Assembly: GCA_022482815.1 (NCBI GenBank)
Contig: JAKVOM010000001.1
Span: forward strand, 124,001 to 188,000
From: Acidaminococcus sp.
GTDB lineage: Bacteria; Bacillota; Negativicutes; Acidaminococcales; Acidaminococcaceae
DNA: 64,000 bases
Direction of reading: 5' to 3'
Part shown: in pieces, positions 9,146 to 19,247 of the stretch
Numbering within the stretch: the stretch's first letter is position 1
How the letters are laid out: each line of letters begins with the position of its first letter
Program-made: the position numbers and the translations under genes
Notes under the pieces: generated by a model
What the model was told of the DNA's origin: nothing
The model's database searches: none
The model's input: the letters and a program-made list of their open reading frames with translations, nothing else

Positions 9146-10062
9146 CTCGTAATCGTAAGCAGTATGAAGCGATTCAAGAGGTTTGCGAGGAAAATGGGGC
9201 TTCCGTGCAAAAGTGTTGTGCTATCCTGCACGTTTCCCCCTCTGCCTACTATAGCTGGCGCAAGACGCCCCTTAGCCTGAATGAGCTCATAAACAAGGGG
9301 ATCTGCTGCCATATTCTCAGGCTTCATATTAAATATCCTGAAGCGGGATACCGCATGATGGCTGATAAATTAAGGGAAGAATGCAACATCGATATCTCTG
9401 ATAAACGGTGTTACCGTCTTTTTCGTAAGCTGCATATTCATTCCCAGATTAAATGGAGACCAAAAGGCTGCACCCATAGCCGTGTAGGCAAGAACAGTCC
9501 ACGCAAAGCAGAGAACGTACTGAACAGGAAATTCCATGCAGACATGCCTGACCAGAAGTGGGTGACAGATGTATCCGAATTCCGGCTTAACATTCCAGGC
9601 CCTGTCAGTGGAACTTATATTGTTAAACATCTCTATTTAAGCGCGATTTTAGATCTATATGACCATAGAATTGTATCCTATGCGATGAGTGACCGTAATG
9701 ATACACCTCTTGTTATGGAGACTTTCAGGAAAGCCTTCAAACAGAATCCCAATGCACATCCATTGGTCCATACAGACCAGGGTTTTCAATATACAAGCAA
9801 TGAATATCTGGAAATGGCAGAACAGTACAACTTAACAAGAAGTATGTCCAGAACCGGCAGATGCCTTGATAATGCCCCAATGGAAGGGTTCTGGGGAATG
9901 TTAAAGCGGGAAAGAATCTATATGCATACATACTACAGTATCGAAGAACTGGAGTGGGATATCCGGGATTACATTCTATATTACAATACAAAGAGAACTC
10001 AACGTAAACTGATGAGAATGTCCCCGATGGCGTTCCACAATTTCTATGCCAGTGCTGTTTAA
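9142..10062 (+). CDS. IS3-family transposase OrfB (DDE integrase core)
   Basis: Catalytic half of the transposase (306 aa) with an N-terminal HTH_21-like region and an rve/DDE core. Visible catalytic surroundings are DQKWVTDVSEF (first Asp), HTDQGFQY (second Asp) and DNAPMEGFWGMLKRE (Glu). It begins at TTG 9142, overlapping the orfA TGA, and its frame is open back to the A7 slippage site. Product is therefore probably an OrfAB fusion plus possibly coupled OrfB. Confidence 0.96.
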   Translation: MTRNRKQYEAIQEVCEENGASVQKCCAILHVSPSAYYSWRKTPLSLNELINKGICCHILRLHIKYPEAGYRMMADKLREECNIDISDKRCYRLFRKLHIHSQIKWRPKGCTHSRVGKNSPRKAENVLNRKFHADMPDQKWVTDVSEFRLNIPGPVSGTYIVKHLYLSAILDLYDHRIVSYAMSDRNDTPLVMETFRKAFKQNPNAHPLVHTDQGFQYTSNEYLEMAEQYNLTRSMSRTGRCLDNAPMEGFWGMLKRERIYMHTYYSIEELEWDIRDYILYYNTKRTQRKLMRMSPMAFHNFYASAV

Positions 10063-10108
10063 GAATATGTAAGAAATGATACATTTTTAAGCAGGATTTT
10101 GAAATGTT

Positions 10109-11260
10109 TTAGTCTCCGCTTGACGGGGAGCACACCAGGAGAGAGGTAGGTACATTATTCAGTGCACCAGCCAGATAATAAATGATGGTATCCAGGATGT
10201 GGCCGTCGCCCAAAAGCACCGTCACGCCTTTGCACATGCCGACCATCATGCAGGGCAGTGCCATGTCCTTGACGCCTTCGATGAAGTTATCTGCTACATC
10301 GTTAGGGCTCATCTTAGCTACAATGCCGGTATAAGCCGTCATCATCAGGAACAGGGCAGCAATTTCATCCATGTAGAAACTAAACTTCAGGACGCCGACG
10401 AGAATACCGATAATAGTTACCACGAAACCGCCCAGAATCAGGCTGTGCGTCTTCGTCATTTCAGTGTTAATGCCTTCGGCTTCATCCAGATTGAGTTTTT
10501 CTTTGTAAATCTGATCGTAATCATACATAAAGCTCTTTTCCGGATGCTTCTTGACCATCTTGGCATACAGATACAGTGGAACCGTCGTTACCACAATAAG
10601 TGCAACAAGCATAACCATACGGATTTCCACGCCGGAGAAAAGCGGCAGTCCGGAAATACTCTGGGCAACACCGACCGTAAACGGGTTCGTTACGCCGGCG
10701 CCGTAGCCTGCACCAACGGCAAAAAGGAACAAGCCTACAGCCGTAATCGAATCAAATCCCAGGGCATAGCAGACAGAAATCATGAGCGGTACAAAGGCAA
10801 TGTACTCTTCACTGCAGCCTGCAAACGCGCTGAGGCAGGTGAAAATCGGAAGCAGGACAGGAACAATCAGCGTTTCATGACCCTGCATCTTCTTTACCAT
10901 ATAGGCCATAAAGGCATTGATGGAACCCGTGGCAGCCATGACGTGCAGCGTGCCGCCGATGAGCATCAGGAAGCCAACGATGTCAGCTGCGCCCTCGATG
11001 CCTTTCGGAATCGCCATAAAGAATTTCAGGAACGTAGTCGGTTTCTGGGCAATGAAATGGAACGATGTCGGATCTACGACCATACGGCCGCTCGCCGCAT
11101 CCTTAACCCGGTCAAATACCCCGGCCGGGCAAATATACGTGGCAATTGCGCTGACTACCAGGATAAGCGCAATAATCATCATAGGGCTCGGCACCCGAAC
11201 CTTCTTGTTGACCGGCTTTGTCAATTCCGGTGTCTCTTGTGGCTTCTTTTCCTCAGTCAT
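10109..11260 (-). pseudogene. N-terminal fragment of YfcC-family transporter, truncated by an IS
   Basis: Encodes about 375 genuine residues of a YfcC-type carrier: cytoplasmic N-terminus, then about ten hydrophobic segments including GCSEEYIAFVPL and GAGVTNPFTVGVAQSISGLP, then nine residues read from the IS end before a stop at 10109. Without its C-terminal PSGSG-containing helices it is unlikely to transport. It starts 34 bases after the M20 peptidase gene and was the second gene of that operon. The rest of the gene is at 8052-8384. Confidence 0.93.
10135..10141. repeat. Target-site duplication, right copy (IS3 element)
   Basis: CCAGGAG, identical to 8378-8384. Removing the IS and one copy restores the yfcC frame. 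Confidence 0.9.
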
Positions 11261-11293
11261 AATCTTCTTTCCCTTCTCCTTTAATTTTTCTGC

Positions 11294-12454
11294 TTAATCA
11301 AGCTGCATAATGGTGCTGACCAGAACAGCCGTCCGCGTGAATAACGTATCTACATAAGCAAATTCCTGAAGTGTATGTTCCTTTTCCCCTTCCGGCCCCA
11401 GCGAATCGAGAATCGGGATATTCGCTTTGGCAAGGAACGAAGCATCGGAGCATCCGCCCGGATGCAGCGGTTCATACGGAGCAATGCCGTACGTCCCGGC
11501 AGCCTCGTTATAGAGTGCCAGGAGTTTCATCGTGCCCTCACTCTTTTCAAAGACCGGCATGCTCGACGGGAACTCGACTTCTGCCGTTGTACCTGGGACA
11601 TCAGTCTGCCGGCAGATAGCAGTGATTTGTTCCTTCAGAAGATCAAGATCGCTGTTCTTATCAACACGGCAGTCCACTTCGATGCGGCATTTATCCGGCA
11701 CCACATTAGAAGCGGTCCCGCCTGCAATGACGTCGGTACTGACGGTGCGTCCCTCTTTCAAATCGGTCAAAGCCCGGAGCTTGGTGATGATGCCGGCCAT
11801 CGCTTCCACCGCATTGGCACATTTTGTAAACTCATTGCCAACGTGGCCGGCTTTACCGTGAGTCGTAATCCAGACGTCCATGCATCCTTTGCGGGCAATG
11901 ACAATCTGGTGAGTCGTCCGGCCTGTTTCCATGTTAAATGCGCAGAGGCATCCTTCCGCCTCTTCTGCCAGCATATCAGCTGCCCGGGAACCGACGTGCG
12001 TCGTTTCCTCATCGCCGACGAGGACTACTTTAAACGAATGACGGTCATACCCCAGCGCCTCCAAGGCTTTAATCGTATACAGCAGCGATACTACGCCGCC
12101 CTTCATATCGCAGGTACCGGGTCCGTAAACCTTGCCGTCTTTCTCATAAAAAGGATTCTCAGGATACGAACCATTTGGAAATACGGTATCAAGATGACCG
12201 CAGAACAGGATCGGTTTCCCGGAACGTTCTTTTCCTTTGTATGCGCGCAGCATGGGAATGGGACACCCCGTCGGCAGCAGCTCGCTTTCAAATCCCTCTT
12301 TCCGGAAGCGGTCGCTGACCTTCTGCATCAGTTCGGCAATTCTTTGGCCTTCTTTGCTGCCAGCCTGGAAGTTGACAAGATTCTTCCAGAACTCCATCAT
12401 TTCTTCCTTATGTTCGTCCAGATATTGTTTTATTTTCTGTTGATTTTCGTTCAT
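11294..12454 (-). CDS. M20 family metallopeptidase (glutamate carboxypeptidase/CPG2 type)
   Basis: Zinc-dependent exopeptidase of 386 aa. Metal ligands and catalytic residues are visible as GHLDTVFP (His, catalytic Asp), GPGTCDMKGG (bridging Asp), GDEETTHVGS (general-base Glu pair), METGR and EHTLQEF (C-terminal His). The domain inserted around residues 180-290 is the lid/dimerisation domain (KAGHVG…GGTASNVVPD). Close in pattern to carboxypeptidase G2 and ArgE relatives, so it likely trims an acyl- or peptidyl-amino acid. Start 12454 follows GGGAGG; an upstream ATG at 12469 lies before it. Its operon partner, a YfcC carrier, is broken by an IS. Confidence 0.9.
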   Translation of the reverse strand: MNENQQKIKQYLDEHKEEMMEFWKNLVNFQAGSKEGQRIAELMQKVSDRFRKEGFESELLPTGCPIPMLRAYKGKERSGKPILFCGHLDTVFPNGSYPENPFYEKDGKVYGPGTCDMKGGVVSLLYTIKALEALGYDRHSFKVVLVGDEETTHVGSRAADMLAEEAEGCLCAFNMETGRTTHQIVIARKGCMDVWITTHGKAGHVGNEFTKCANAVEAMAGIITKLRALTDLKEGRTVSTDVIAGGTASNVVPDKCRIEVDCRVDKNSDLDLLKEQITAICRQTDVPGTTAEVEFPSSMPVFEKSEGTMKLLALYNEAAGTYGIAPYEPLHPGGCSDASFLAKANIPILDSLGPEGEKEHTLQEFAYVDTLFTRTAVLVSTIMQLD

Positions 12455-12636
12455 AAGCCCTCCCACCATTTGAATGCGATCAAGATAATAAATAAATATG
12501 CAATCATTTTACTCCAGAATGGATTCTGCCGCAACAAGAAATCTGAAAATTTGTCTCTCTCAGGCACAATATTTCTTCATTTTTGTGCTTTAATCTCGGA
12601 TTTTCTCATTATTTTTTTCTTATTTTAAAAAGCCAT

Positions 12637-12665
12637 CAAAAAAAGAGCAGCTTATTCGCTGCTCT
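12637..12665 (-). terminator. Terminator of the abgT operon
   Basis: AGAGCAGC / GCTGCTCT hairpin followed on the minus strand by T8, 76 bases past the amidohydrolase stop. The rest of 12455-12740 shows only AT-rich sequence with no clear promoter. Confidence 0.92.
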
Positions 12666-12740
12666 TAGAATGATTAATTATACATTATGTAACAAATATG
12701 TCACTTTTAGTTCTTGTTATGCAAAAATCCGTCTTTATTT

Positions 12741-13919
<1,179 letters not shown>

Positions 13920-13922
13920 CGC

Positions 13923-15089
13923 TCACGCCTCCTTTCCTGATACATCGAGGGCAAACTGGGCATAAAGTCCGGCCCCTTTATAAAGGATTCCGTCATCCAT
14001 GGCAAAATGATCGGAATGGAGCGGCGCCGTATGATTGGCATCTCCCACGCCAAGGAATCCCAGAACACCGGGAACTTTCTCCATAAAGAAGGCAAAGTCT
14101 TCAGATCCCATCATGGAGGACATCGCATACAGCACATCATTTCCCCAGAGCTTCTGTGCAGCGCCGCGTGCCGCAGCAAGCAGTGCTTCATCGCTGTTGC
14201 AGCACATGGGTTCATCGGTCATGATATCCATATCAGCCGTACAGCCATAAACTTCTGCCGTTTGCTGGAACAATTTCAGCAGCTTCTGCGGCATCGTCTT
14301 ATAAGTGTCATGATCATAGGTGCGGATTGTCCCGACAACCTTTACTTCATCGCAGATGATATTGAACTGATGTCCCGCAGTCACTTTGCCAAAGGTTACA
14401 ACCAATGGATTCTGGGCATCATTGACGCGGCTTACCAGGGTCTGGGCATTCAGAATAGCCGCACTGGCAGCTACAATCGCATCGTGTCCCAGATGCGGCG
14501 TAGAACCATGGGCCGACGTACCTTTGACCGTGATGGTAAAGTCCGTGCAGGAGGTGGACCGATAGCCCGGATCCAGGGAGATCTTTCCTGCCGGTACAGC
14601 AGGCTGCACGTGAAGAGCGAAACAAGCATCCACGCCCTGAGTCAGGCCCTTATCCACATACCACTTGGCACCGTGCCCCGATTCCTCCCCGGACTGGAAA
14701 AGCAGAATAACCTTTCCTTTAAGCTCCGCTTCATGAGCTTTGAGCAGTTGAGCCGCCCCAAGGAGCATGGCCGTATGACCATCATGGCCGCAGGCGTGCA
14801 TTCTTCCCGGTACGGATGAAGCAAAAGGAACACCGCTCTTTTCCACGATTGGAAGAGCATCAATGTCTGCCCGCAGCAGTACCGTTTTTCCAGGCTGTTT
14901 GCCTGCGATTTCCGCCGTCAGGCCGTAATGGTCGGGAAATGCAGACACGGGAATACCCATTTTTTCCAGTTCTTCTGCAATAAAAGCCGTCGTATCTTTC
15001 TCTTCAAAAGACAGTTCCGGATGGGCATGAAGATGCTGCCGAATCCGGCTGATGCGTTCTTTCAAGGCTAAGGCTTCGTCTTGGATCAT
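13923..15089 (-). CDS. M20D amidohydrolase, second copy in the abgT operon
   Basis: Paralogue (388 aa) of the following gene with RADIDALPI, HACGHDGHT, QSGEESGHG, ALHVQP and MGSEDFAFF in the expected order, and the lid motifs AHGSTPHLG and AGHQFN. In E. coli the AbgA and AbgB subunits form one p-aminobenzoyl-glutamate hydrolase, so two adjacent M20D genes may form a heteromer; this is inference. Start 15089 is chosen because AAGGA lies eight bases upstream; the open frame back to 15119 lacks a site. It lies about 100 bases downstream of abgT, in the same direction. Confidence 0.92.
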   Translation of the reverse strand: MIQDEALALKERISRIRQHLHAHPELSFEEKDTTAFIAEELEKMGIPVSAFPDHYGLTAEIAGKQPGKTVLLRADIDALPIVEKSGVPFASSVPGRMHACGHDGHTAMLLGAAQLLKAHEAELKGKVILLFQSGEESGHGAKWYVDKGLTQGVDACFALHVQPAVPAGKISLDPGYRSTSCTDFTITVKGTSAHGSTPHLGHDAIVAASAAILNAQTLVSRVNDAQNPLVVTFGKVTAGHQFNIICDEVKVVGTIRTYDHDTYKTMPQKLLKLFQQTAEVYGCTADMDIMTDEPMCCNSDEALLAAARGAAQKLWGNDVLYAMSSMMGSEDFAFFMEKVPGVLGFLGVGDANHTAPLHSDHFAMDDGILYKGAGLYAQFALDVSGKEA

Positions 15090-15187
15090 AACCTCATTCC
15101 TTTCATTATTTCTGTACACACAACGGTACGGCAGTGCTTTCCTTCAGAAAACACTGCCGCCCGTAAACCACTATGAAGTTTGAATCA

Positions 15188-16729
15188 TCAATGCGGGAGC
15201 ATAATCGGACCACCAGGGCCGAGCGGAAGATCCAGGACAACCCAGATGGAAAGCAGGATGATCCACGCAATGGCGAAGGAGACGGAGTACGGAATCATGT
15301 TGGCAATAATCGTACCCATGCCGGCATCCTTCTCGTACTTTCTGACATAACCGAGAATCAGAGGGAAGTAGTAGAACAACGGGGACAGCGGGTTCGTAAT
15401 GGAGTCGCCGATACGATATGCCGTCTGCGTCAGAGCCGGATCATATCCCAGGAGCATCATCATCGGGACCATAACCGGTGCAAGAATAGCCCACTTGGCA
15501 GAAGCGGAACCGATGAAGATATTGACGATGCAGGACACAAAAATCAGACCGATAATCAGAGGAATACCGGTAAAATGCCATGTCTTCAGTGCTTCGGCAC
15601 CGTGAATGGCGAGAACTACGCCCAGATTCGACCAGGCAAAGAATTTCGTAAACTGTGCGCAGAAGAAGCAAAGCAGGATGTAAGAAGAAACATCCTTGAA
15701 GCCATTGGAAATATCGGCAAACATGTCTTTATCATTTTTATACTTACCGCTGGCAAACCCGAACACAGCGCCCGGGACGAACAGTACCAGCGTAACCATC
15801 AGGATGATGCCCGTCATGAACGGGGATTTCGGATTCAGCACGGAGTGGGTCTTCGGATCGCCCAGAATCGGGTCATCGCCCACGCAGAGCAGGCCGATGG
15901 CGATAATCGTAAGCACAGCGCCAATGCAGGCTTTTTTCACAGCGGAAACCTTTTCCGGAGTGATATTGGTGATTTCTTTATCCAGTTCGTACTTGCTGAG
16001 GTCCTGACCGGCAAAACGCGGCACCATGAATTTTTCCGTAACAAGCGTGCCGATAATGCTGAGGACGATACAGGAAGCCACCATGAAGTAATAGTTGATA
16101 GCCGGAGAAGCCTGGTAATTCGGGTCAATCAGACGGGCAGCCGCTTCCGTAAAGCCGTAGGCCAGGGAATCGGACATACCGAGCATCATGTTGGCGCAGA
16201 ACCCGGCAGCGACGCTGGCAAAACCGCAGAACACGCCAAGGAGCGGATGACGGCCCAGACTCAGAAATACCACGCCGGCTACCGGCGGCAGCACAACGAA
16301 AGCAGAGTCACCGGCCACGTTGCCGTTGATACCGATGAAGATGATAGCAAAAGTAACGATGGCAGGCGCAGCCTTTCCCAGGATAACCTGCATAAAAGTG
16401 GCCAGGAAGCCGCTGCGTTCAGCAAGGCCGGCACCAATCACGCAGACCAGCACCATGCCAAGAGGAGCAAAACTGGAGAAGTTATTGACAGCCTGGCTCC
16501 AAATCCGGCGGAACCCATCTATTGTCAGCAAGTTAATGACTTTAATGGTCTTACCCGTGCCGGGGTGAACCGCGGAAGCGCCCATGCTCCCGAAAACGGC
16601 GGATAAAATAAGCGTAATAACAGCAAGAATAATAAACAGTGAAGCCGGGTCCGGCAATGCGTTGCCGACTCGTTCGACAAAGTTAAGAAACCGATCCATT
16701 GCGGTCTTTTTCTTCGGAACAGCCTCCAT
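15188..16729 (-). CDS. abgT: AbgT-family transporter (p-aminobenzoyl-glutamate type)
   Basis: Inner-membrane carrier of 513 aa with about 13 hydrophobic segments. The N-terminus (RFLNFVERVGNALPDPASLF) and the segments VVLPPVAGVVFLSLGRHPL, RIGDSITNPLSPLFYYFPLI and the GINGNVAGDSAFVV loop are characteristic of AbgT/MtrF proteins. These import p-aminobenzoyl-glutamate or export antimetabolites. Placement before two M20D amidohydrolases favours uptake of an acyl-glutamate-like substrate and its hydrolysis to a free amino acid. An AAAGGGTGG ribosome-binding site precedes the ATG. Confidence 0.93.
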   Translation of the reverse strand: MEAVPKKKTAMDRFLNFVERVGNALPDPASLFIILAVITLILSAVFGSMGASAVHPGTGKTIKVINLLTIDGFRRIWSQAVNNFSSFAPLGMVLVCVIGAGLAERSGFLATFMQVILGKAAPAIVTFAIIFIGINGNVAGDSAFVVLPPVAGVVFLSLGRHPLLGVFCGFASVAAGFCANMMLGMSDSLAYGFTEAAARLIDPNYQASPAINYYFMVASCIVLSIIGTLVTEKFMVPRFAGQDLSKYELDKEITNITPEKVSAVKKACIGAVLTIIAIGLLCVGDDPILGDPKTHSVLNPKSPFMTGIILMVTLVLFVPGAVFGFASGKYKNDKDMFADISNGFKDVSSYILLCFFCAQFTKFFAWSNLGVVLAIHGAEALKTWHFTGIPLIIGLIFVSCIVNIFIGSASAKWAILAPVMVPMMMLLGYDPALTQTAYRIGDSITNPLSPLFYYFPLILGYVRKYEKDAGMGTIIANMIPYSVSFAIAWIILLSIWVVLDLPLGPGGPIMLPH

Positions 16730-17288
16730 ACACTTTCCACCCTTTCTTTACAAACAGTACATTTCCCCTTCCAAGTTCACTACTGCATCTTTCCGGATTC
16801 AAAAACGCACTGAAACCGGATTCTTCCTCCTTTCTTTTACCCGAAATCCGAAACATCGGCAAATGAGGGAAATGAATTCGAATAAAATCGAATATTATTT
16901 TTAATTCATTTGCTAAATGTTCCTACCTTACTGAATTACCTTATCATATTTTTCATAATTTGTGAATAGTAATATATTTTTAAGAAAATAGTTCTTTAAA
17001 ATTGTACACATTGAAAAAATATTTTTGGATTATGCTGGATTTTATGTTATTGTTACTTATCACAAAGAAGTCGTCAAGCACTTTATAAAGGGTTTTTCAA
17101 TGGACAGTTCGCGGTAAATAAAGCTTACTTGTATAGAAATATATTTTTAAGCCCGGGAGAATCTTCCCCATATTTCCCGAACATTTTTTAGGGCAGTACT
17201 TCAATAAAAGGCGAAACTGGCAAGTCATTTGGGCTAAAAAGCAGAACATGATCAATGGATTCCTTGCAGTCTTTGCCGGACAATACAA
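16730..17288. other. AT-rich gene-free region upstream of abgT
   Basis: No gene seen. It contains an inverted repeat ATTCGA-N6-TCGAAT at 16876-16893, about 150 bases before the abgT start, which could be a regulator site. A TATGAT box near 16944-16949 (minus strand) lacks a matching -35. The left part should carry the abgT promoter; the right part lies beyond the tRNA terminator. Confidence 0.5.
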
Positions 17289-17328
17289 AAGGAGCTGTCA
17301 CAATCATCACTGATGTGACAGCTCCTGA
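17289..17328 (-). terminator. Terminator after the CAU tRNA
   Basis: Hairpin GGAGCTGTCACA / TGTGACAGCTCC with a following TTTTG on the minus strand, ten bases beyond the tRNA 3' end. Confidence 0.88.
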
Positions 17329-17337
17329 AATTTTCTA

Positions 17338-17412
17338 TGGTGGGCCCACTAGGGTTCGAACCTAGGACCAACCGGTTATGAGCCGGTGGCTCTACCGCTG
17401 AGCTATAGGCCC
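17338..17412 (-). tRNA. tRNA with CAU anticodon, probably tRNA-Ile2 (elongator Met possible)
   Basis: Cloverleaf of 75 nt with encoded CCA: acceptor GGGCCTA/TGGGCCC, D-arm AGCTCAGCGGTAGAGC, anticodon loop CTCATAA, and T-arm CTAGGTTCGAACCCTAG. The CAU anticodon allows elongator Met or the isoleucine tRNA modified by TilS. The GGCTCATAACC arm and following TTGGTC resemble tRNA-Ile2 more than known elongator Met tRNAs; this assignment needs lysidine-determinant scoring. It is not the initiator type. Confidence 0.9.
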
Positions 17413-17421
17413 GACTAGCAA

Positions 17422-17451
17422 ATTATATAATAAATGTTCTTTCTGCGTCAA
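17422..17451 (-). promoter_or_regulatory. Promoter of the CAU tRNA
   Basis: TTGACG (17446-17451), 18-bp spacer, TATAAT (17422-17427), placing the start a few bases before the tRNA. Confidence 0.85.
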
Positions 17452-17467
17452 CCATTCTCCGCTTCTG

Positions 17468-19204
17468 TTATTCAAGAAATTCCTTCAGCGGTTTGCTCCG
17501 TTTCGGGCTTCTCAGCTTGCGCAGTGCCTTGGCTTCGATCTGACGAATACGTTCACGCGTAACGCCAAAGTACTGCCCCACTTCTTCCAAGGTACGCGTA
17601 CGGCCGTCAATCAGGCCAAAACGCAGTTCAAGCACACGTCTTTCACGCGGACTCAGATTATCCTGCAGTACCTTGCCAAGCTGTTCCTGCAGCAGCGTAT
17701 AAGAAGCGGCGTCAGCCGGTGATGGTGCTTCCTGGTCTTCGATAAAGTCGCCCAAATGGGAATCTTCTTCTTCGCCGATTGGTGTTTCCAAAGAGACCGG
17801 TTCCTGGGCAATCTTCTGGATTTCACGAACCCGTTCGACAGGCACGTCCATTTCCTTGGCAATTTCATCCGGTGTCGGTTCCCGTCCCAATTCCTGAAGC
17901 AGCTGACGGGAAACGCGGACCAGCTTGTTGATGGTTTCTACCATATGAACCGGAATACGGATCGTACGGGCCTGGTCGGCAATGGCTCTCGTAATAGCCT
18001 GACGGATCCACCACGTTGCATACGTACTGAATTTGAAGCCTTTGTTATAGTCGAACTTTTCAACGGCCTTGATCAGGCCCAGGTTACCTTCCTGGATCAG
18101 ATCCAGGAACAGCATGCCGCGTCCGACGTAACGCTTGGCAATGGAAACAACCAGTCTGAGGTTAGCTTCCGACAGGCACTTCTTGGCATTTTCACCAATG
18201 GAAGAAACACGGTTAAGAACAATCCTGAAACGCTTTTCATCCGCTTCAAGACGTTTTTTCAGTTCATCATTCTCAGATTCGGCCAGTTTGGCTTCGAGGA
18301 CCTTATCAAGTTCCGCGAGTGTCACAAGGCCGGTTACGTTCTCCTCGGTCTCTTCGGTTTCAGGCTTCTCTTCGCTGCCCTTTGAAGGACGCAGGAGGGT
18401 ATAGCCGTTTTCCAGCATCAGGCGCTGCAGCCGTTTCTTCTCATCCTGGGTAAAAGCACTGCAGTACTTGTCCAGCTGCGTAAGCTCAATGGATTTTTCC
18501 TTCGGGAAAATCGTCTGAACCAGGCGGTACACGACATTCACAGCGCGCTCATTGCACCAGGCCTCTTCCTGGGAGAGCAATGTTTCCATCTGATCCAGCA
18601 GCTTTTCCGGGGACAGCCGCTTGTTGACCGGCTCATGTTCTACTTCAGGCAGTTTTCCTTCCTTGATTGTCTTTGCCTGATTACCCTTATCGGTACGCTT
18701 GGCAAGCTTTACTTCATCATCGCCGGCCAGCAGGGGCACCCGCCCGATTTCCTTCAGGTACATGCGGACAGGATCGTCCACAATGACACCTTCCGGTACG
18801 GAAAGGTTATTCAGTTCGGATTCATCGATTTTCAGTTCTTCTTCATCAATTTGAGACGGCTCTTCGTCTTCAGAATCGTCATCGATGACTTCGATATTCT
18901 TTTCAGACAGTTTCGTATAAATTTCATCCATCTCATCTACAGAAATGGAATCTTGATTTTGTAAGCGGTCCTGGATTTCCTTATAGGTGAGAACGCCATT
19001 CTTTTTCTTGGCAAGTGCCTCTAACTCCGCCAGATATTCGGCAGCCGTTTTCGCTTTGCCTTTTTTTGCAGTTTTGCCCTTTCCTGCTGATTCCGCCTTT
19101 TTGGCTTTTGTTTTCTTTGCTGTACTCTTGGCAGCGGACGCCTTCTTAGCCGTTTCCTTAGAAGCTGCAGCTTTTTCCAACGTCTTCTTCTCTTTCTCCG
19201 TCAT
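17468..19204 (-). CDS. rpoD: RNA polymerase primary sigma factor
   Basis: Housekeeping sigma factor (578 aa). A Lys/Ala-rich low-complexity N-terminus (residues 1-55) is followed by region 1.1 (about 60-110), an acidic linker, and region 1.2 ([17 protein letters not shown]). A long non-conserved insert spans about residues 180-330. Region 2 follows ([31 protein letters not shown]), then region 3 and region 4 with the -35 binding helix [15 protein letters not shown]. Longer than the roughly 370-aa Bacillus SigA because of the N-terminal extension and the insert. It lies 43 bases after dnaG, in the classical dnaG-rpoD operon. Confidence 0.98.
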   Translation of the reverse strand: MTEKEKKTLEKAAASKETAKKASAAKSTAKKTKAKKAESAGKGKTAKKGKAKTAAEYLAELEALAKKKNGVLTYKEIQDRLQNQDSISVDEMDEIYTKLSEKNIEVIDDDSEDEEPSQIDEEELKIDESELNNLSVPEGVIVDDPVRMYLKEIGRVPLLAGDDEVKLAKRTDKGNQAKTIKEGKLPEVEHEPVNKRLSPEKLLDQMETLLSQEEAWCNERAVNVVYRLVQTIFPKEKSIELTQLDKYCSAFTQDEKKRLQRLMLENGYTLLRPSKGSEEKPETEETEENVTGLVTLAELDKVLEAKLAESENDELKKRLEADEKRFRIVLNRVSSIGENAKKCLSEANLRLVVSIAKRYVGRGMLFLDLIQEGNLGLIKAVEKFDYNKGFKFSTYATWWIRQAITRAIADQARTIRIPVHMVETINKLVRVSRQLLQELGREPTPDEIAKEMDVPVERVREIQKIAQEPVSLETPIGEEEDSHLGDFIEDQEAPSPADAASYTLLQEQLGKVLQDNLSPRERRVLELRFGLIDGRTRTLEEVGQYFGVTRERIRQIEAKALRKLRSPKRSKPLKEFLE

Positions 19205-19247
19205 TGAGGCGTTCCCTCCTTTCTCATCGTGCAGACAGTTGCTTCTG

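Larger units (their letters stand above)
8385..10134 (+). mobile_element. Complete IS3-family (IS150-like) insertion sequence, 1750 bp
   Basis: The element runs from TG to CA, as in the IS3 family. Its imperfect inverted ends share TGCTCCCC and CGGAGA blocks (left 8390-8410, right 10112-10131). It carries orfA and orfB, with orfB in the -1 frame. It is flanked by a 7-bp duplication and inserted antisense in yfcC. Intact reading frames and an exact duplication suggest a recent insertion. Confidence 0.95.

Noticed and set aside
15173-16606. Plus-strand frame of 477 codons opposite abgT
   Set aside because: Antisense shadow of a clear AbgT transporter; composition is typical of reverse-strand frames (many His, Arg, Asn).
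17097-17288. Minus-strand 63-codon frame downstream of the tRNA
   Set aside because: Lies beyond a terminator, without promoter, ribosome-binding site or protein-like pattern.
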